Shown: positions 47,756-57,121 of the stretch, in pieces
Position numbering within the stretch: position 1 is the first letter of the stretch
Layout of the letters: the number at the start of each line of letters is the position of its first letter
Origin: Photobacterium sp. TLY01
GTDB taxonomy: Bacteria > Pseudomonadota > Gammaproteobacteria > Enterobacterales > Vibrionaceae
DNA length: 64,000 bases
Direction of reading: 5' to 3'
NCBI RefSeq assembly: GCF_021432065.1
Contig: NZ_CP090364.1
Location: forward strand, 1,688,601 to 1,752,600
Position numbers and translations under genes: made by a program
The notes under the pieces: model-generated
Databases searched by the model: none
Told to the model about the DNA's origin: nothing
Seen by the model: only the letters and a program-made list of their open reading frames with translations

Positions 47756-48685
47756 ATGAACAAAAATAAGTATCATCTTGCACAATTCAGTATTTCACTG
47801 GCTCGCTATTCTTTTTCTGATGAAAAAATGCAAGGATTTGTATCCCGGCTCACAGAAATAAATGAACTTGCAGATGAAAGTCAAGGGTTCATCTGGCGAT
47901 TAAAATCAGATGATGGTAACTCTACATCTTTCCGTGGCTACTCAGACCCGAATATTTACCTTAATTTATCTGTCTGGGATTCTATAGAAAACCTGAGAGC
48001 GTTTGTATTCAAAAGTAATCACGTTGAGTTATTTCGTAAAGGTAAGACTTGGTTTCATAATCTAAATGGTCCTATTACTGCGCTATGGTGGATTAAAGAA
48101 GGTGAAATACCAACCATTGAGGATGGCATCAGCCGTCTTGAATCGATAAAAAATTTAGGACCAACAAGTTGGGCATTCAACTTTAAAACGAATTATTCAC
48201 CCGAAGCTATAGAGAACAATAATATCCTTGCTCAATGTAAGAAAGAAGTGGATGACCTGCATGACTTTCTTCAGCAATGGTTTCAAGGGAAAATTAGCAA
48301 CACATCGGAAAACAGAGAATTATTTTCGAGTCGTTTTGATCAGTTCGGTGAACTTTTATCACCCGATGGACTTATTGAGCCATTTCACTGCCTCGAAAAC
48401 AGAATTAATAGCGCACATGGGAAATTTCTTAATGCCAAAATTTGGATTACTGGTTTCACGCCAGTGTTATTGAATAATAAAGATATACTCGTTAAATATA
48501 CTGAATGGCGTCAAGTTGATGGCGAAACCAATGTGCGATTCACGACAGCTTTACTTTCTGAGAAAGACAAAGCACCCAATGGTATAGTATGGAAGCACAT
48601 TCATGAAACCTGGTCTGATGTGAATAATCTTAAATCTCCAGCTCCCTACGCAACACCAGAATCTCCATCACTTGAGGAGGCTTAA
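47756..48685 (+). CDS. DUF3291 domain fused to an NTF2-like domain
   Basis: 309 residues. Residues 1-150 match DUF3291, a dimeric alpha/beta-barrel related to heme- or monooxygenase-like folds: YHLAQFSISLARYSF, FIWRLKSDDG, LNLSVWDSIENLRAFVFKSNHVELFRKGKTWF, ALWWIKEGEIPTIEDG. Residues about 180-300 have an NTF2/SnoaL-like pattern ending VWKHIHETW. Fusion of the two suggests two steps on the same compound. GAGG lies 5 bases before the ATG; the gap to the previous gene is 18 bases. No catalytic role can be assigned with certainty. Confidence 0.72.
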   Translation: MNKNKYHLAQFSISLARYSFSDEKMQGFVSRLTEINELADESQGFIWRLKSDDGNSTSFRGYSDPNIYLNLSVWDSIENLRAFVFKSNHVELFRKGKTWFHNLNGPITALWWIKEGEIPTIEDGISRLESIKNLGPTSWAFNFKTNYSPEAIENNNILAQCKKEVDDLHDFLQQWFQGKISNTSENRELFSSRFDQFGELLSPDGLIEPFHCLENRINSAHGKFLNAKIWITGFTPVLLNNKDILVKYTEWRQVDGETNVRFTTALLSEKDKAPNGIVWKHIHETWSDVNNLKSPAPYATPESPSLEEA

Positions 48686-48696
48686 GAGTATTTTTT

Positions 48697-50193
48697 ATGA
48701 AACAAGAAAATCAACTTCACGGTTCATCTTTGAATTTGGCACCGGAGCAAATTAAGAAAATTTGCGCCGAAATTGTTGATTACCTATCTAATAAAGAAAA
48801 CCCACGCTACACACAAAAGGTCCGTCCAAAATTAACCGATCGACAGTACAGTGATCTGTCCACTCTGGAACGCATGCCCTATCATGGAAGCGAAGCTGTC
48901 AGCACCTTTGAAAAATATATTCAATTATTAACCACACAGGCTGTATCCACCTCACATCCCGGTTTCTTAGCGTATATCATGGGTGCAGCTAGTGATGTTT
49001 CTGTTTTGGCTGATTTCCTCGCTGCTGCAATCAGCGCACCGCAAACAAGTGCTTCTACGTCTCACCTGACAACTATGATTGAAGCTCAAACAATCAAGTG
49101 GATGTGCCAATTACTCGGTTATCCCGAGACAGGGAGCGGGCTTTTTGTCAGTGGCGGCTCCGTAGCTAATTTAATCGCGCTGCAAGCTGCAATAAAAAAG
49201 AAAAGAACTCAAAATATTGTAGATTTAAATCAATATCGCGTCTACGTCAGCAAGTATTCACATAGCAGTATTTCTTCTGCTGTCAGTATTTCAGGATTGT
49301 TACCAGATCAATGTATTCAGTATATCGAAACAACTCAGGAACATACTCTCTCCATCAGTGATTTAAAAACAAAAATTAAACATGACCAAGAGCATGGTTA
49401 CATACCACTTATGGTGATTGGTATTGCTGGATGTACTTCACTTGGCGTCATTGACCCATTGCTGGCTTTGTCTGATATCTGCATGAAAGAAGATATTTGG
49501 TTTCATATTGATGCAGCTTACGGTGGGTTTGCTGTTCTATCTCAAGAATATTGTGAGGCACTCAAAGGTATGCAGTTTAGTGATTCACTCACGATTGACC
49601 CACATAAATGGATGTATGCAGCCGCCGATGTTGGATGCATTTTAGTCAAAGACCCAAACATTTTGTTCAACACATTTAATCAATCAGGTGCCTATTATTC
49701 ATCTGATGATTTGACCTTCTCCAACCATCTCCAGTTTCGTGATTTAGGAATACAGACAACTCGCAGTTTCAGAGCACTCAAAGTTAAATTGAGTTTAGAG
49801 ATCGCTGGCCGAATTGGTTATCAACAGATGATTGAGAAAGATATCCACCTTGCGAAGTATGCCTATAAACTTGCACTTGATCATCCGAATCTAGAAGCAT
49901 ATAGCTGCCATTTAAGTATTGTAACACTACGATTTAACCCTAACCTTACGACAGATGAAAAATTTATATCAGAAACTAATCTGAATAAAATAAATCAGGA
50001 AATAATCGATGACTTACATCAACTCGGGGATTTTTTTCCCTCCCACACATGGGTGAATAATAAATACTTAATTCGTCTCTGTATTGTTAACCTCAATACA
50101 ACTGAAGATACAATTCATGGTTTGCTAGAAGCAATAGATGAAATTGGAAAATCGAAAACTTGCAATTATTTAACCCACATGAGTACCCTATAA
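48697..50193 (+). CDS. PLP-dependent group II amino-acid decarboxylase-like enzyme
   Basis: 498 residues. Fold-type I group II decarboxylase signatures: TSHPGFLAYIMG near 87-96, FVSGGSVANLIALQAA near 150-165, His189 in KYSHSSISSAV that stacks on PLP, Asp272 in HIDAAYGG, and the PLP Lys304 in DPHKWMY. The family decarboxylates aromatic amino acids, glutamate, 2,4-diaminobutyrate and similar; some members are aldehyde synthases. The substrate is not clear from the sequence. It ends TAATGA, overlapping the next ATG, so the two products are translationally coupled. Confidence 0.9.
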   Translation: MKQENQLHGSSLNLAPEQIKKICAEIVDYLSNKENPRYTQKVRPKLTDRQYSDLSTLERMPYHGSEAVSTFEKYIQLLTTQAVSTSHPGFLAYIMGAASDVSVLADFLAAAISAPQTSASTSHLTTMIEAQTIKWMCQLLGYPETGSGLFVSGGSVANLIALQAAIKKKRTQNIVDLNQYRVYVSKYSHSSISSAVSISGLLPDQCIQYIETTQEHTLSISDLKTKIKHDQEHGYIPLMVIGIAGCTSLGVIDPLLALSDICMKEDIWFHIDAAYGGFAVLSQEYCEALKGMQFSDSLTIDPHKWMYAAADVGCILVKDPNILFNTFNQSGAYYSSDDLTFSNHLQFRDLGIQTTRSFRALKVKLSLEIAGRIGYQQMIEKDIHLAKYAYKLALDHPNLEAYSCHLSIVTLRFNPNLTTDEKFISETNLNKINQEIIDDLHQLGDFFPSHTWVNNKYLIRLCIVNLNTTEDTIHGLLEAIDEIGKSKTCNYLTHMSTL

Positions 50194-50510
50194 TGACTGT
50201 TCAATTCGTTTCATTACTTAATGTTCGTTTTAATGACAAGGAAAAGTTTGAAATACATGTCGGCTGGTTAAGCCGAAAAATTGCATCTGGTTTAGGTTGG
50301 GAGCTAGCCATTTGTGGATGGCAATCCCCGTCACCATTTCCAAATGACAGCCAAGTCGTGCATGTTTGGAAAACAAATTCATCATCTGAGCTAGAGGCAC
50401 GAACATCATTGAACGGCTTAATCGCAAGTCTTGACCAGGAAAAAGTCAACTTAGCACTCAGCGTAATGCATGATCCTAAATTCATATTCACTAAAGAAAA
50501 AACTTATTAA
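50193..50510 (+). CDS. Small protein of unknown function, coupled to the decarboxylase
   Basis: 105 residues; I do not recognise a family. It has alternating strands and helices (MTVQFVSLLNVRFNDKEKF, then LAICGWQSPSP and VVHVWKT) compatible with a dimeric alpha/beta-barrel. The ATG at 50193 overlaps the decarboxylase stop by one base. The shared overlap suggests an accessory or pathway role. Confidence 0.7.
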   Translation: MTVQFVSLLNVRFNDKEKFEIHVGWLSRKIASGLGWELAICGWQSPSPFPNDSQVVHVWKTNSSSELEARTSLNGLIASLDQEKVNLALSVMHDPKFIFTKEKTY

Positions 50511-50568
50511 CATTCAATTGAATAAAAAATTTACCAATTAACTTATAGAGACATAGAAAGGTTTATTC

Positions 50569-51012
50569 ATGAAAAGAATTCTTATTGTCGTCGGTTCTGT
50601 TTATGGCAGTACGATACAAATGGCGAATTATATTTCCAGAAAGTTAGACAAGTATGGTTATGTGGCTGAAGTCACTGAAAGTTCTTCTTTGGAAAATGTT
50701 AAAAAATCAAATCTATTACTCATTATGACGGCAACAACCGGTCAGGGAGATATTCCTCAAAATATAACTCCTTTTGTTGATGAGATAAAAGAAAGTCAAG
50801 AAGATCTAAATGACATCAACTATGCCATCATCTCATTTGGTGACAGTGGCTATGGACCGACATTCTGCAACTCAGGCAGAACTATCCAGAGCATATTGGA
50901 AAATCGCAATGGTAATTGTGTTATTCCACCATTTGAAATTGATACTGTTGAGTATTTAGACCCAGAAGAGCCTATCAACATCTGGTGCGAAAACTATATT
51001 GATAAATTGTAA
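50569..51012 (+). CDS. Short-chain flavodoxin (MioC-like)
   Basis: 147 residues. The FMN phosphate loop GSVYGSTIQMA is at about 8-18, the second loop TATTGQGDIPQN near 54-65, and the third ISFGDSGYGPTFCNSG near 86-103. It carries one or two electrons and most likely serves the O2-dependent enzymes of the same operon (inference). AAAGG lies 7 bases before the ATG. It is the last gene of the operon, followed by a hairpin. Confidence 0.9.
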   Translation: MKRILIVVGSVYGSTIQMANYISRKLDKYGYVAEVTESSSLENVKKSNLLLIMTATTGQGDIPQNITPFVDEIKESQEDLNDINYAIISFGDSGYGPTFCNSGRTIQSILENRNGNCVIPPFEIDTVEYLDPEEPINIWCENYIDKL

Positions 51013-51022
51013 GCGCCAACTC

Positions 51023-51053
51023 GCCAGGCTGACTCCGTTCAGTCTGGCATTTA
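51023..51053 (+). terminator. Probable terminator of the diiron-enzyme operon
   Basis: Arms GCCAGGCTGA and TCAGTCTGGC (one G-T type mismatch in the middle) around six bases, followed by only a weak ATTTATA tract. Confidence 0.65.
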
Positions 51054-51292
51054 TACAATGAAGCCCTCTTACACCCTCGGCTATCATCACAATCGTTCTC
51101 TTAACAATGGCTGATACAGCTCCCTCTGTAATTTTAACTCTGTCACTCATGCTAATGAAAAAGTAAAAATTATCATCACTAGATGCAATAAACATTCAGA
51201 TTTCATCATAATTCACTCTCATATCATGATAAATACCGACTTACTCTGTCATGCTATTGATTCATATTAAATCTTTACTCTTAGGAATCGCC

Positions 51293-52612
51293 ATGAAAAA
51301 GGACGTACGCTTTCTCTTCCCTTTACCTTTTTTAATCGCAAGTTCATTCGCTTGGTCCAACATCACGTCATATCTGCCACAACAAGCCAGTCCAATTGAA
51401 GCAAAGAACACGCCTATGTTCATCTCGTTGGGCTTCGACGACAATATAGAAGCAGATGGTTTACGCTGGATTTCGAAAGCACTGAGCAGTCATACGAATC
51501 CTCAGGGTCTCGACTCATTTGCAGGTTCACCATTAATGTCGAGCTTCTTCATGCACTGCCAGCCCGCCCGAAACCAGCCTGATATCATTGAGCTTTGGCG
51601 AAAGCTGAACAATGACGGCCATGATATTGCCAACCATACAGAAACCCACCCCGACGATAAGGTAAACTACAACCCTTTCGAATCCTGGATGACGGCTGAG
51701 CAGTGGCAGCAGGAAGTCGCACTTTGTAATGAGTTTCTGACGCAACCTGTCGAGCAAGGCGGTATCGGAGCCCCTGCCGTTGCCGGATTTCGAGCGCCCT
51801 TTTTAACATTCAACAACAACACGCTGGATGCGCTGACATCAAACGCTATCCAGTATGATGTCAGCTTCCCGGCCGGCATTACCGGAGAAGAAAATGGCAG
51901 TAACAATTACTGGCCACATACGCTCGATCAAGGCAGTCCGTCGCAATCACTTGCGCAGCAAGGCGGGTGGAAACCAGCCATGAAAAATGTGCCGGGACTT
52001 TGGGAAGTTCCGTTGCAAGCGCTGATAGTCCCAACCGATGCAGCGGCCGCTGACTACGGGCTCACCTATTCGCTCAACGACAAAATTGCCAGTCGTGTCC
52101 CTTACTATGACCCGGCAGTACGTAAGGCCGACAACTTCGACTGGAACCTCTATACCACGCCTGACTGGGGTGGATACGGACTGAACGCTGACGACGTACT
52201 TGCGATATACAAATACAATCTTGATCTGCATTTAGCTGGAAATCGTGCACCACTGGTACTGGGCCTGCACTCTGCTTTTTACGGCAAATTAAATGGGGAA
52301 GAACATTTCGGGATGCCTGAAACCAGCGTCGCCGACCGGCAGGCGGTGCTGAAGCAGTTCATTGAATACGCGTTATCGAAACAGCAGGTGCGTTTTGTAT
52401 CGCATCGTCAGCTTGTTGAATGGATGCAAAACCCAGTACCAGTTCTGAGTTGTGAACAGGCCATCTGGACAGCGCACACCACCTACCGTTTAGGGGATAT
52501 CGTTCAATTCAATGGGGAATACTGGAAAGCGAAATGGTGGACGGCACAAGAAATTCCCGGTCACACTCCAGACAGTCCTTGGCAACCACTCACTGGCTGC
52601 GATGAGAACTGA
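51293..52612 (+). CDS. Secreted chitin-oligosaccharide deacetylase (CE4) with chitin-binding module
   Basis: 439 residues. A signal peptide (about 1-22) is followed by a CE4/NodB-type domain: FISLGFDDN with Asp49 and Asp50, and HDIANHTETH with metal ligands His115 and His119; RAPFL near 170 is also typical. The C-terminal ~45 residues are a CBM5/12 module with AKWWT. In vibrios such enzymes remove one acetyl group from chitin oligomers. AGGA lies 8 bases before the ATG at 51293. Base composition is back to the window's normal level, so it does not seem part of the preceding operon. Confidence 0.92.
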   Translation: MKKDVRFLFPLPFLIASSFAWSNITSYLPQQASPIEAKNTPMFISLGFDDNIEADGLRWISKALSSHTNPQGLDSFAGSPLMSSFFMHCQPARNQPDIIELWRKLNNDGHDIANHTETHPDDKVNYNPFESWMTAEQWQQEVALCNEFLTQPVEQGGIGAPAVAGFRAPFLTFNNNTLDALTSNAIQYDVSFPAGITGEENGSNNYWPHTLDQGSPSQSLAQQGGWKPAMKNVPGLWEVPLQALIVPTDAAAADYGLTYSLNDKIASRVPYYDPAVRKADNFDWNLYTTPDWGGYGLNADDVLAIYKYNLDLHLAGNRAPLVLGLHSAFYGKLNGEEHFGMPETSVADRQAVLKQFIEYALSKQQVRFVSHRQLVEWMQNPVPVLSCEQAIWTAHTTYRLGDIVQFNGEYWKAKWWTAQEIPGHTPDSPWQPLTGCDEN

Positions 52613-52648
52613 CTCAGTTACTATAGGAAGATTTGCGTCTATTGAAAC

Positions 52649-52680
52649 GAAAAAAGGAGAGCCTAGGCTCTCCTTATTTC
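52649..52680 (-). terminator. Terminator of rplT (and possibly the deacetylase gene)
   Basis: Arms AAGGAGAGCC and GGCTCTCCTT with a two-base loop; A-run at the left gives minus-strand T-run. Confidence 0.88.
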
Positions 52681-52697
52681 ATCAAACTGAACTGAAA

Positions 52698-53051
52698 TTA
52701 CAGTGCAGCTTTCGCTTTTTCAACCAGAACGGTGAAAGTCGCTTTGTCGAAAACAGCGATATCAGCCAGGATCTTACGATCGATTTCGATAGATGCTTTC
52801 TTCAGACCATTGATGAAGGTGCTGTAGGTCATGTCGTTTTGACGTGCCGCTGCATTGATACGTGCAATCCACAGTTGACGGAAAGTACGTTTCTTGTTGC
52901 GACGGTCACGGTAAGCGTATTGACCAGCTTTAGTAACTGCTTGGAAAGCTACACGATAGACACGTGAACGTGCACCGTAATAACCTTTAGCTTGTTTAAG
53001 AACTTTTTTGTGACGTGCACGTGCTTGTACACCACGTTTTACGCGAGGCAT
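52698..53051 (-). CDS. rplT: 50S ribosomal protein L20
   Basis: 117 residues, the standard length. [49 protein letters not shown] and the end of L20 are all present. It binds 23S rRNA early in 50S assembly and, in E. coli, represses its own operon. It is the last gene of thrS-infC-rpmI-rplT here; in enterics pheST would follow, but in this window 9.4 kb intervene. Confidence 0.98.
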   Translation of the reverse strand: MPRVKRGVQARARHKKVLKQAKGYYGARSRVYRVAFQAVTKAGQYAYRDRRNKKRTFRQLWIARINAAARQNDMTYSTFINGLKKASIEIDRKILADIAVFDKATFTVLVEKAKAAL

Positions 53052-53091
53052 AGGAAACTCCTAACTAATGAAATACGAAAACTAAAAACGA

Positions 53092-53286
53092 TTAAGCGAA
53101 CGGAAGCATACGTGCTACTGCTGCTACTTCACATGCAGGAAGCAGAGAGTTTGGACGTAGCTGACGCTTGTTCTTAGTAGTACGCTTAGTCAGAATGTGA
53201 CGCTTAGTCGCACGCTTGTACTTAAAACCACCAGCAGTTTTCTTGAAACGCTTAGCAGCACCTTTGTTGGATTTCATCTTAGGCAT
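53092..53286 (-). CDS. rpmI: 50S ribosomal protein L35
   Basis: 64 residues. [22 protein letters not shown] start, [20 protein letters not shown] centre and the final MLPFA are typical of L35. The ATG at 53286 matches the family; the frame's ATG five codons earlier does not. It lies 40 bases before rplT. Confidence 0.97.
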   Translation of the reverse strand: MPKMKSNKGAAKRFKKTAGGFKYKRATKRHILTKRTTKNKRQLRPNSLLPACEVAAVARMLPFA

Positions 53287-53381
53287 GATGAGACTCCGCA
53301 TTGTTGATAGTTAATAACATAGTAATCAGGCGAACAAAAAGCGCTGCACTGAGCAGCGCTTTTGCTACTTGAAGGCCTGAA

Positions 53382-53933
53382 TTACTTCTTCTTAGGGGCA
53401 AGCATCATGGTCATTTGGCGACCTTCGACACGACTAGGGAAGCTCTCGACGACAGCGATGTCGGCCAGTTCATCCTTAATACGGTTCAGAAGATCGATAC
53501 CCAGACCTTGGTGGGCCATTTCACGACCGCGGAAACGCAGTGTGACTTTACCCTTGTTGCCCTCTTCTAAAAAGCGAGTCAGGTTGCGCAGTTTTACCTG
53601 ATAATCGCCTTCATCTGTACCAGGACGGAATTTTACTTCCTTCACCTGGATTTGTTTTTGCTTTTTCTTTTGCTCTTTAGCAGCCTTGCTCTTTTCGAAC
53701 AGGTACTTGCCATAGTCCATCACCCGACAGACTGGTGGCTCGGCATTAGGGCTGATTTCAACCAGATCGACACCAGCTTCATTCGCAGCACTAATTGCTT
53801 CGTCAATAGAAACAACACCGATAGACTCGCCATCGATACCAGTTAAACGAACTTCGCGTACGCCACGGATTTCGCCATTGATACGGTGTGCGTTTTGCTT
53901 AACTGGTGCTTGAGTTCTTTTTCCGCCTTTAAT
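53382..53933 (-). CDS. infC: Translation initiation factor IF-3 with AUU start
   Basis: 183 residues starting at a rare ATT codon (53933), read [12 protein letters not shown] after it, as in enteric IF-3. The next in-frame ATG lies within the protein at [10 protein letters not shown] (about residue 72), which would remove the N-terminal domain. The N-domain ([21 protein letters not shown]) and C-domain ([30 protein letters not shown]) are complete. The AUU start is the known basis of IF-3 autoregulation in E. coli. GGAGG lies 9 bases upstream, overlapping the end of thrS, whose stop is 3 bases from the start. Confidence 0.96.
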   Translation of the reverse strand: MKGGKRTQAPVKQNAHRINGEIRGVREVRLTGIDGESIGVVSIDEAISAANEAGVDLVEISPNAEPPVCRVMDYGKYLFEKSKAAKEQKKKQKQIQVKEVKFRPGTDEGDYQVKLRNLTRFLEEGNKGKVTLRFRGREMAHQGLGIDLLNRIKDELADIAVVESFPSRVEGRQMTMMLAPKKK

Positions 53934-53936
53934 ACC

Positions 53937-55865
53937 TTATTCCTCCAAAACATTGAGCTTACGACTGCTAATCTCTTGTTGCATGTAAGCAACAAAGTCA
54001 TCAATCTTGAATTTACCCAAATCGTTACCCTTGCGAGTACGAACCGCAATCTCACCTGCTTCGACTTCTTTGTCACCACAGACCAGCATATACGGAACTC
54101 GCTTTAAAGTATGTTCGCGGATTTTAAAGCCAATTTTCTCATTTCTCAAGTCCGCGTTGACTCGGATACCACTTTTTTGCAGTTTTTCTACAACTTCACG
54201 AACATATTCTGACTGGCTGTCAGTAATATTCATAACAACTGCTTGCTGTGGCGCCAACCAGGTTGGGAAATAACCCGCGTATTCTTCAATGAGGATACCG
54301 ATGAAACGTTCAAGGGAGCCTAGAATTGCGCGGTGAATCATCACAGGCGTATGACGCTCATTATCTTCACCGACATAAGTCGCACCCAGACGCTCAGGCA
54401 GAGCAAAGTCTAGCTGAACTGTACCGCACTGCCAAGCACGATCTAAGCAGTCATGCAAAGTAAATTCAATTTTAGGGCCGTAGAACGCTCCCTCACCTTC
54501 CTGAATATCGTAAGGAATGCTCATTGATTCCAGTGCAATTTTCAGGTCAGATTCGGCTTTGTCCCACATTTCATCGGAACCAACACGTTTCTCAGGACGT
54601 GTCGACAGCTTCACCACAATATTGTTGAAACCAAAGGTTTCATAGGTGTCATAAACCATCTTGATACAAGACGTCACTTCTTCCTGCACCTGATTTTCGG
54701 TACAGAAAATGTGCGCATCATCCTGAGTGAAGCCACGAACACGCATCAGACCATGCAATGCACCTGACGGTTCGTTTCGGTGGCAGCTGCCGAACTCGGC
54801 CATACGTAATGGCAGATCACGGTATGATTTCAGACCCTGATTGAAGATCTGAACGTGACCCGGACAGTTCATGGGCTTAATCGCGTACTCACGCTTTTCC
54901 GACTCAGTCGTGAACATGTTTTCTGCGTACTTATCCCAGTGACCCGAGCGCTCCCACAGCACACGGTCCATCATCAGCGGACCTTTCACTTCCTGGTAGT
55001 CATACTCAGTCAGCTTGTCACGGACGAATACTTCCAGCTCACGGAACACGGTCCAGCCGTTGTGATGCCAGAACACCATGCCCGGTGCTTCCTGCTGCAT
55101 GTGATACAGATCAAGCTGCTTACCCAATTTACGGTGGTCACGCTTAGCCGCTTCTTCCAGACGCGTCAGGTGCGCTTTCAGGGCTTTCTTATCATGGAAG
55201 GCTGTGCCGTAAATACGCTGCAACATCTTGTTATCGCTGTTACCACGCCAGTAAGCGCCAGCCACATTCAGCAGTTTGAAATGCTGACAGAAGCCCATGT
55301 TCGGCACGTGCGGGCCACGGCACATGTCGATGTATTCTTCATGATGGTACAAGCCCGGACGATCATCACGAGAAACATTCTCATCCAGGATTTCCATTTT
55401 GTAGGGTTCGCCGCGAGATTCAAAGGTATCACGCGCTTCCTGCCAGCTGACTTTCTTCTTGATCACGTCGTATTTGGTTTTCGCCAGCTCGACCATGCGC
55501 TTTTCGATCTTTTCCAGATCATCTGTCGTGAGTGGCTGCTCCAGATCGACGTCGTAATAGAAGCCGGAATCAATCGTTGGACCGATCGCCATTTTCACAT
55601 CCGGGTACAATTGCTTGATAGCATGACCCAAAAGGTGAGCACAAGAGTGACGAACAATTTCCAGGCCGTCTTCATCTTTTGCGGTGATGATTTCCAGTTT
55701 TGCGTCGTTTTCAATCAAATCACAGGCATCAACACGAACACCATCAACACGGCCGGCGATACAGGCTTTCGCCAGGCCTGGGCCGATAGACAGCGCCACA
55801 TCGAGAGTAGAAACCGGATTATCAAATTGACGCTGACTGCCGTCAGGAAGAGTAATTACAGGCAT
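53937..55865 (-). CDS. thrS: Threonine-tRNA ligase
   Basis: 642 residues, as in E. coli. TGS domain (1-61: [14 protein letters not shown]), editing domain with [11 protein letters not shown] (HxxxH near 73-77), catalytic class II core (motif 2 [31 protein letters not shown] near 360-390, zinc ligands Cys334-type and His in the core, motif 3 [18 protein letters not shown] near 505), and C-terminal anticodon domain ([16 protein letters not shown]). It charges tRNA-Thr and in E. coli represses its own translation. It heads the operon with infC. Confidence 0.98.
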   Translation of the reverse strand: MPVITLPDGSQRQFDNPVSTLDVALSIGPGLAKACIAGRVDGVRVDACDLIENDAKLEIITAKDEDGLEIVRHSCAHLLGHAIKQLYPDVKMAIGPTIDSGFYYDVDLEQPLTTDDLEKIEKRMVELAKTKYDVIKKKVSWQEARDTFESRGEPYKMEILDENVSRDDRPGLYHHEEYIDMCRGPHVPNMGFCQHFKLLNVAGAYWRGNSDNKMLQRIYGTAFHDKKALKAHLTRLEEAAKRDHRKLGKQLDLYHMQQEAPGMVFWHHNGWTVFRELEVFVRDKLTEYDYQEVKGPLMMDRVLWERSGHWDKYAENMFTTESEKREYAIKPMNCPGHVQIFNQGLKSYRDLPLRMAEFGSCHRNEPSGALHGLMRVRGFTQDDAHIFCTENQVQEEVTSCIKMVYDTYETFGFNNIVVKLSTRPEKRVGSDEMWDKAESDLKIALESMSIPYDIQEGEGAFYGPKIEFTLHDCLDRAWQCGTVQLDFALPERLGATYVGEDNERHTPVMIHRAILGSLERFIGILIEEYAGYFPTWLAPQQAVVMNITDSQSEYVREVVEKLQKSGIRVNADLRNEKIGFKIREHTLKRVPYMLVCGDKEVEAGEIAVRTRKGNDLGKFKIDDFVAYMQQEISSRKLNVLEE

Positions 55866-56150
55866 TCATTGATCCTTTGTTCAGTGGTGCCACATACCAA
55901 GTAGCACATGCAATTTCGTATTTTACCGCCTGCCAAGGTGCAGTACGGTGATGAGAGAGTGTCTGTTTCGGTGTGAATTTTGGTACAAATCAAAATTGCT
56001 GACCCCAGACAGAAGGCGAATTGTAATGGATTGACTCACAAAACTAAAGATAGAAAAGCCAGTTACCTGTGAGCCACTTGCAAAATAAGGGAAAAGTTGC
56101 TTTCATTTGTATAGGCAATTTAGAGTCGATAATGACGCAGAGACAACACC

Positions 56151-56858
56151 ATGACAAGCGCACCGCGTTATCAGCAAATCAAAGAGTATCTCGACCAGAA
56201 AATCCAGAGTCGTGAATGGCCACCCGGATATAAGATCCCCACCGAAATTGAGCTGTCTGAGCAGTTTGAAGTCAGTCGGATGACAGCCAATAAAGCGATC
56301 AAAGAGCTGGTGAATGAAGGGTTTCTGGAACGCACTCCCCGTTTAGGTACTTTTGTCTGTAATAAAAAAGCTGAATCTCCCTTGATGGAAATTCGAAACA
56401 TCGCAACGGAAGTCAAGAGCCGGGGTCATCAGTATTCCAGCAAAGTGATCACGCAGCAGCAGGTCAAAGCCCGCGATGAAATTGCATTACGCTTAGGCGT
56501 GCGGCATGACACGACTGTGTATTTTACTCAAATCGTCCATTACGAAAACAAGGTGCCGATTCAGCTGGAAGAACGCTGGGTGAATCCACACTTTGCCCCG
56601 GATTATATCCAGCAGGATTTCACGACTCAGACACCCAATGAGTATCTGATGCAGACCTGCCCGCTCAGCGATATTGAGCATACTGTTGAAGCCATTCTGC
56701 CCCCGTCGCATATCAGTGAGTTACTCGAAATGGCGGTCGAGTCGCCATGCCTGCTGCTCAATCGCCGTACCTGGAGTAACACCAATCTCATCAGTACCGC
56801 ACTGCTGTATCACCCCGGCGATAAATACAAGCTCAGTTCCAGGACCCGCGTTATTTAA
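56151..56858 (+). CDS. hutC: Histidine utilisation repressor HutC (GntR family)
   Basis: 235 residues. An N-terminal GntR winged helix (PRYQQIKEYLDQKIQSREWPPGYKIPTEIELSEQFEVSRMTANKAIKELV, seen in shorter pieces along 4-55) and a C-terminal UTRA ligand domain (TTVYFTQIVHYENKVPIQLEERWVN near 120-145). HutC binds urocanate and represses hut operons. It lies upstream of hutI in the same direction, but 263 bases apart with its operator-like site between. Confidence 0.93.
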   Translation: MTSAPRYQQIKEYLDQKIQSREWPPGYKIPTEIELSEQFEVSRMTANKAIKELVNEGFLERTPRLGTFVCNKKAESPLMEIRNIATEVKSRGHQYSSKVITQQQVKARDEIALRLGVRHDTTVYFTQIVHYENKVPIQLEERWVNPHFAPDYIQQDFTTQTPNEYLMQTCPLSDIEHTVEAILPPSHISELLEMAVESPCLLLNRRTWSNTNLISTALLYHPGDKYKLSSRTRVI

Positions 56859-57081
56859 CTCGGGGTCGTCTTCAGGCGCTGTAAGCCTCGTTATTTTCTT
56901 ACCTGTCCTATTGATACAAAAGTCTGTTCACGCTATGGGCAGGCTTTTGTATCACGCATCATTTCCGCGTGATACTTCCCGCTCCCGCTGCCAGATACGC
57001 TAGGGTTAATAGAATCCTTCAACATTGGTCACACTTTCATTACATCACATCTTGAGTTTTATCCGAATTCGGACTTTAATT

Positions 57082-57091
57082 TGTATATACA
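57082..57091. promoter_or_regulatory. Putative HutC operator upstream of hutI
   Basis: TGTATATACA is a perfect 10-base palindrome, 31 bases before the hutI ATG, similar in type to known HutC sites. A weaker related sequence (TGTATAGGCA) lies at 56108-56117, before hutC. Confidence 0.55.
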
Positions 57092-57121
57092 TATTAAGCA
57101 AACAGAGAGACGCCACTTGCT

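Noticed and set aside
50956..51195. 79-codon open frame on the minus strand after the flavodoxin gene
   Set aside because: It overlaps the end of the flavodoxin gene and its terminator and has no ribosome site or family.
54855..55904. Long open frame (349 codons) on the plus strand
   Set aside because: It lies wholly opposite thrS, has no ribosome site and reads as an antisense shadow of a well-conserved gene.
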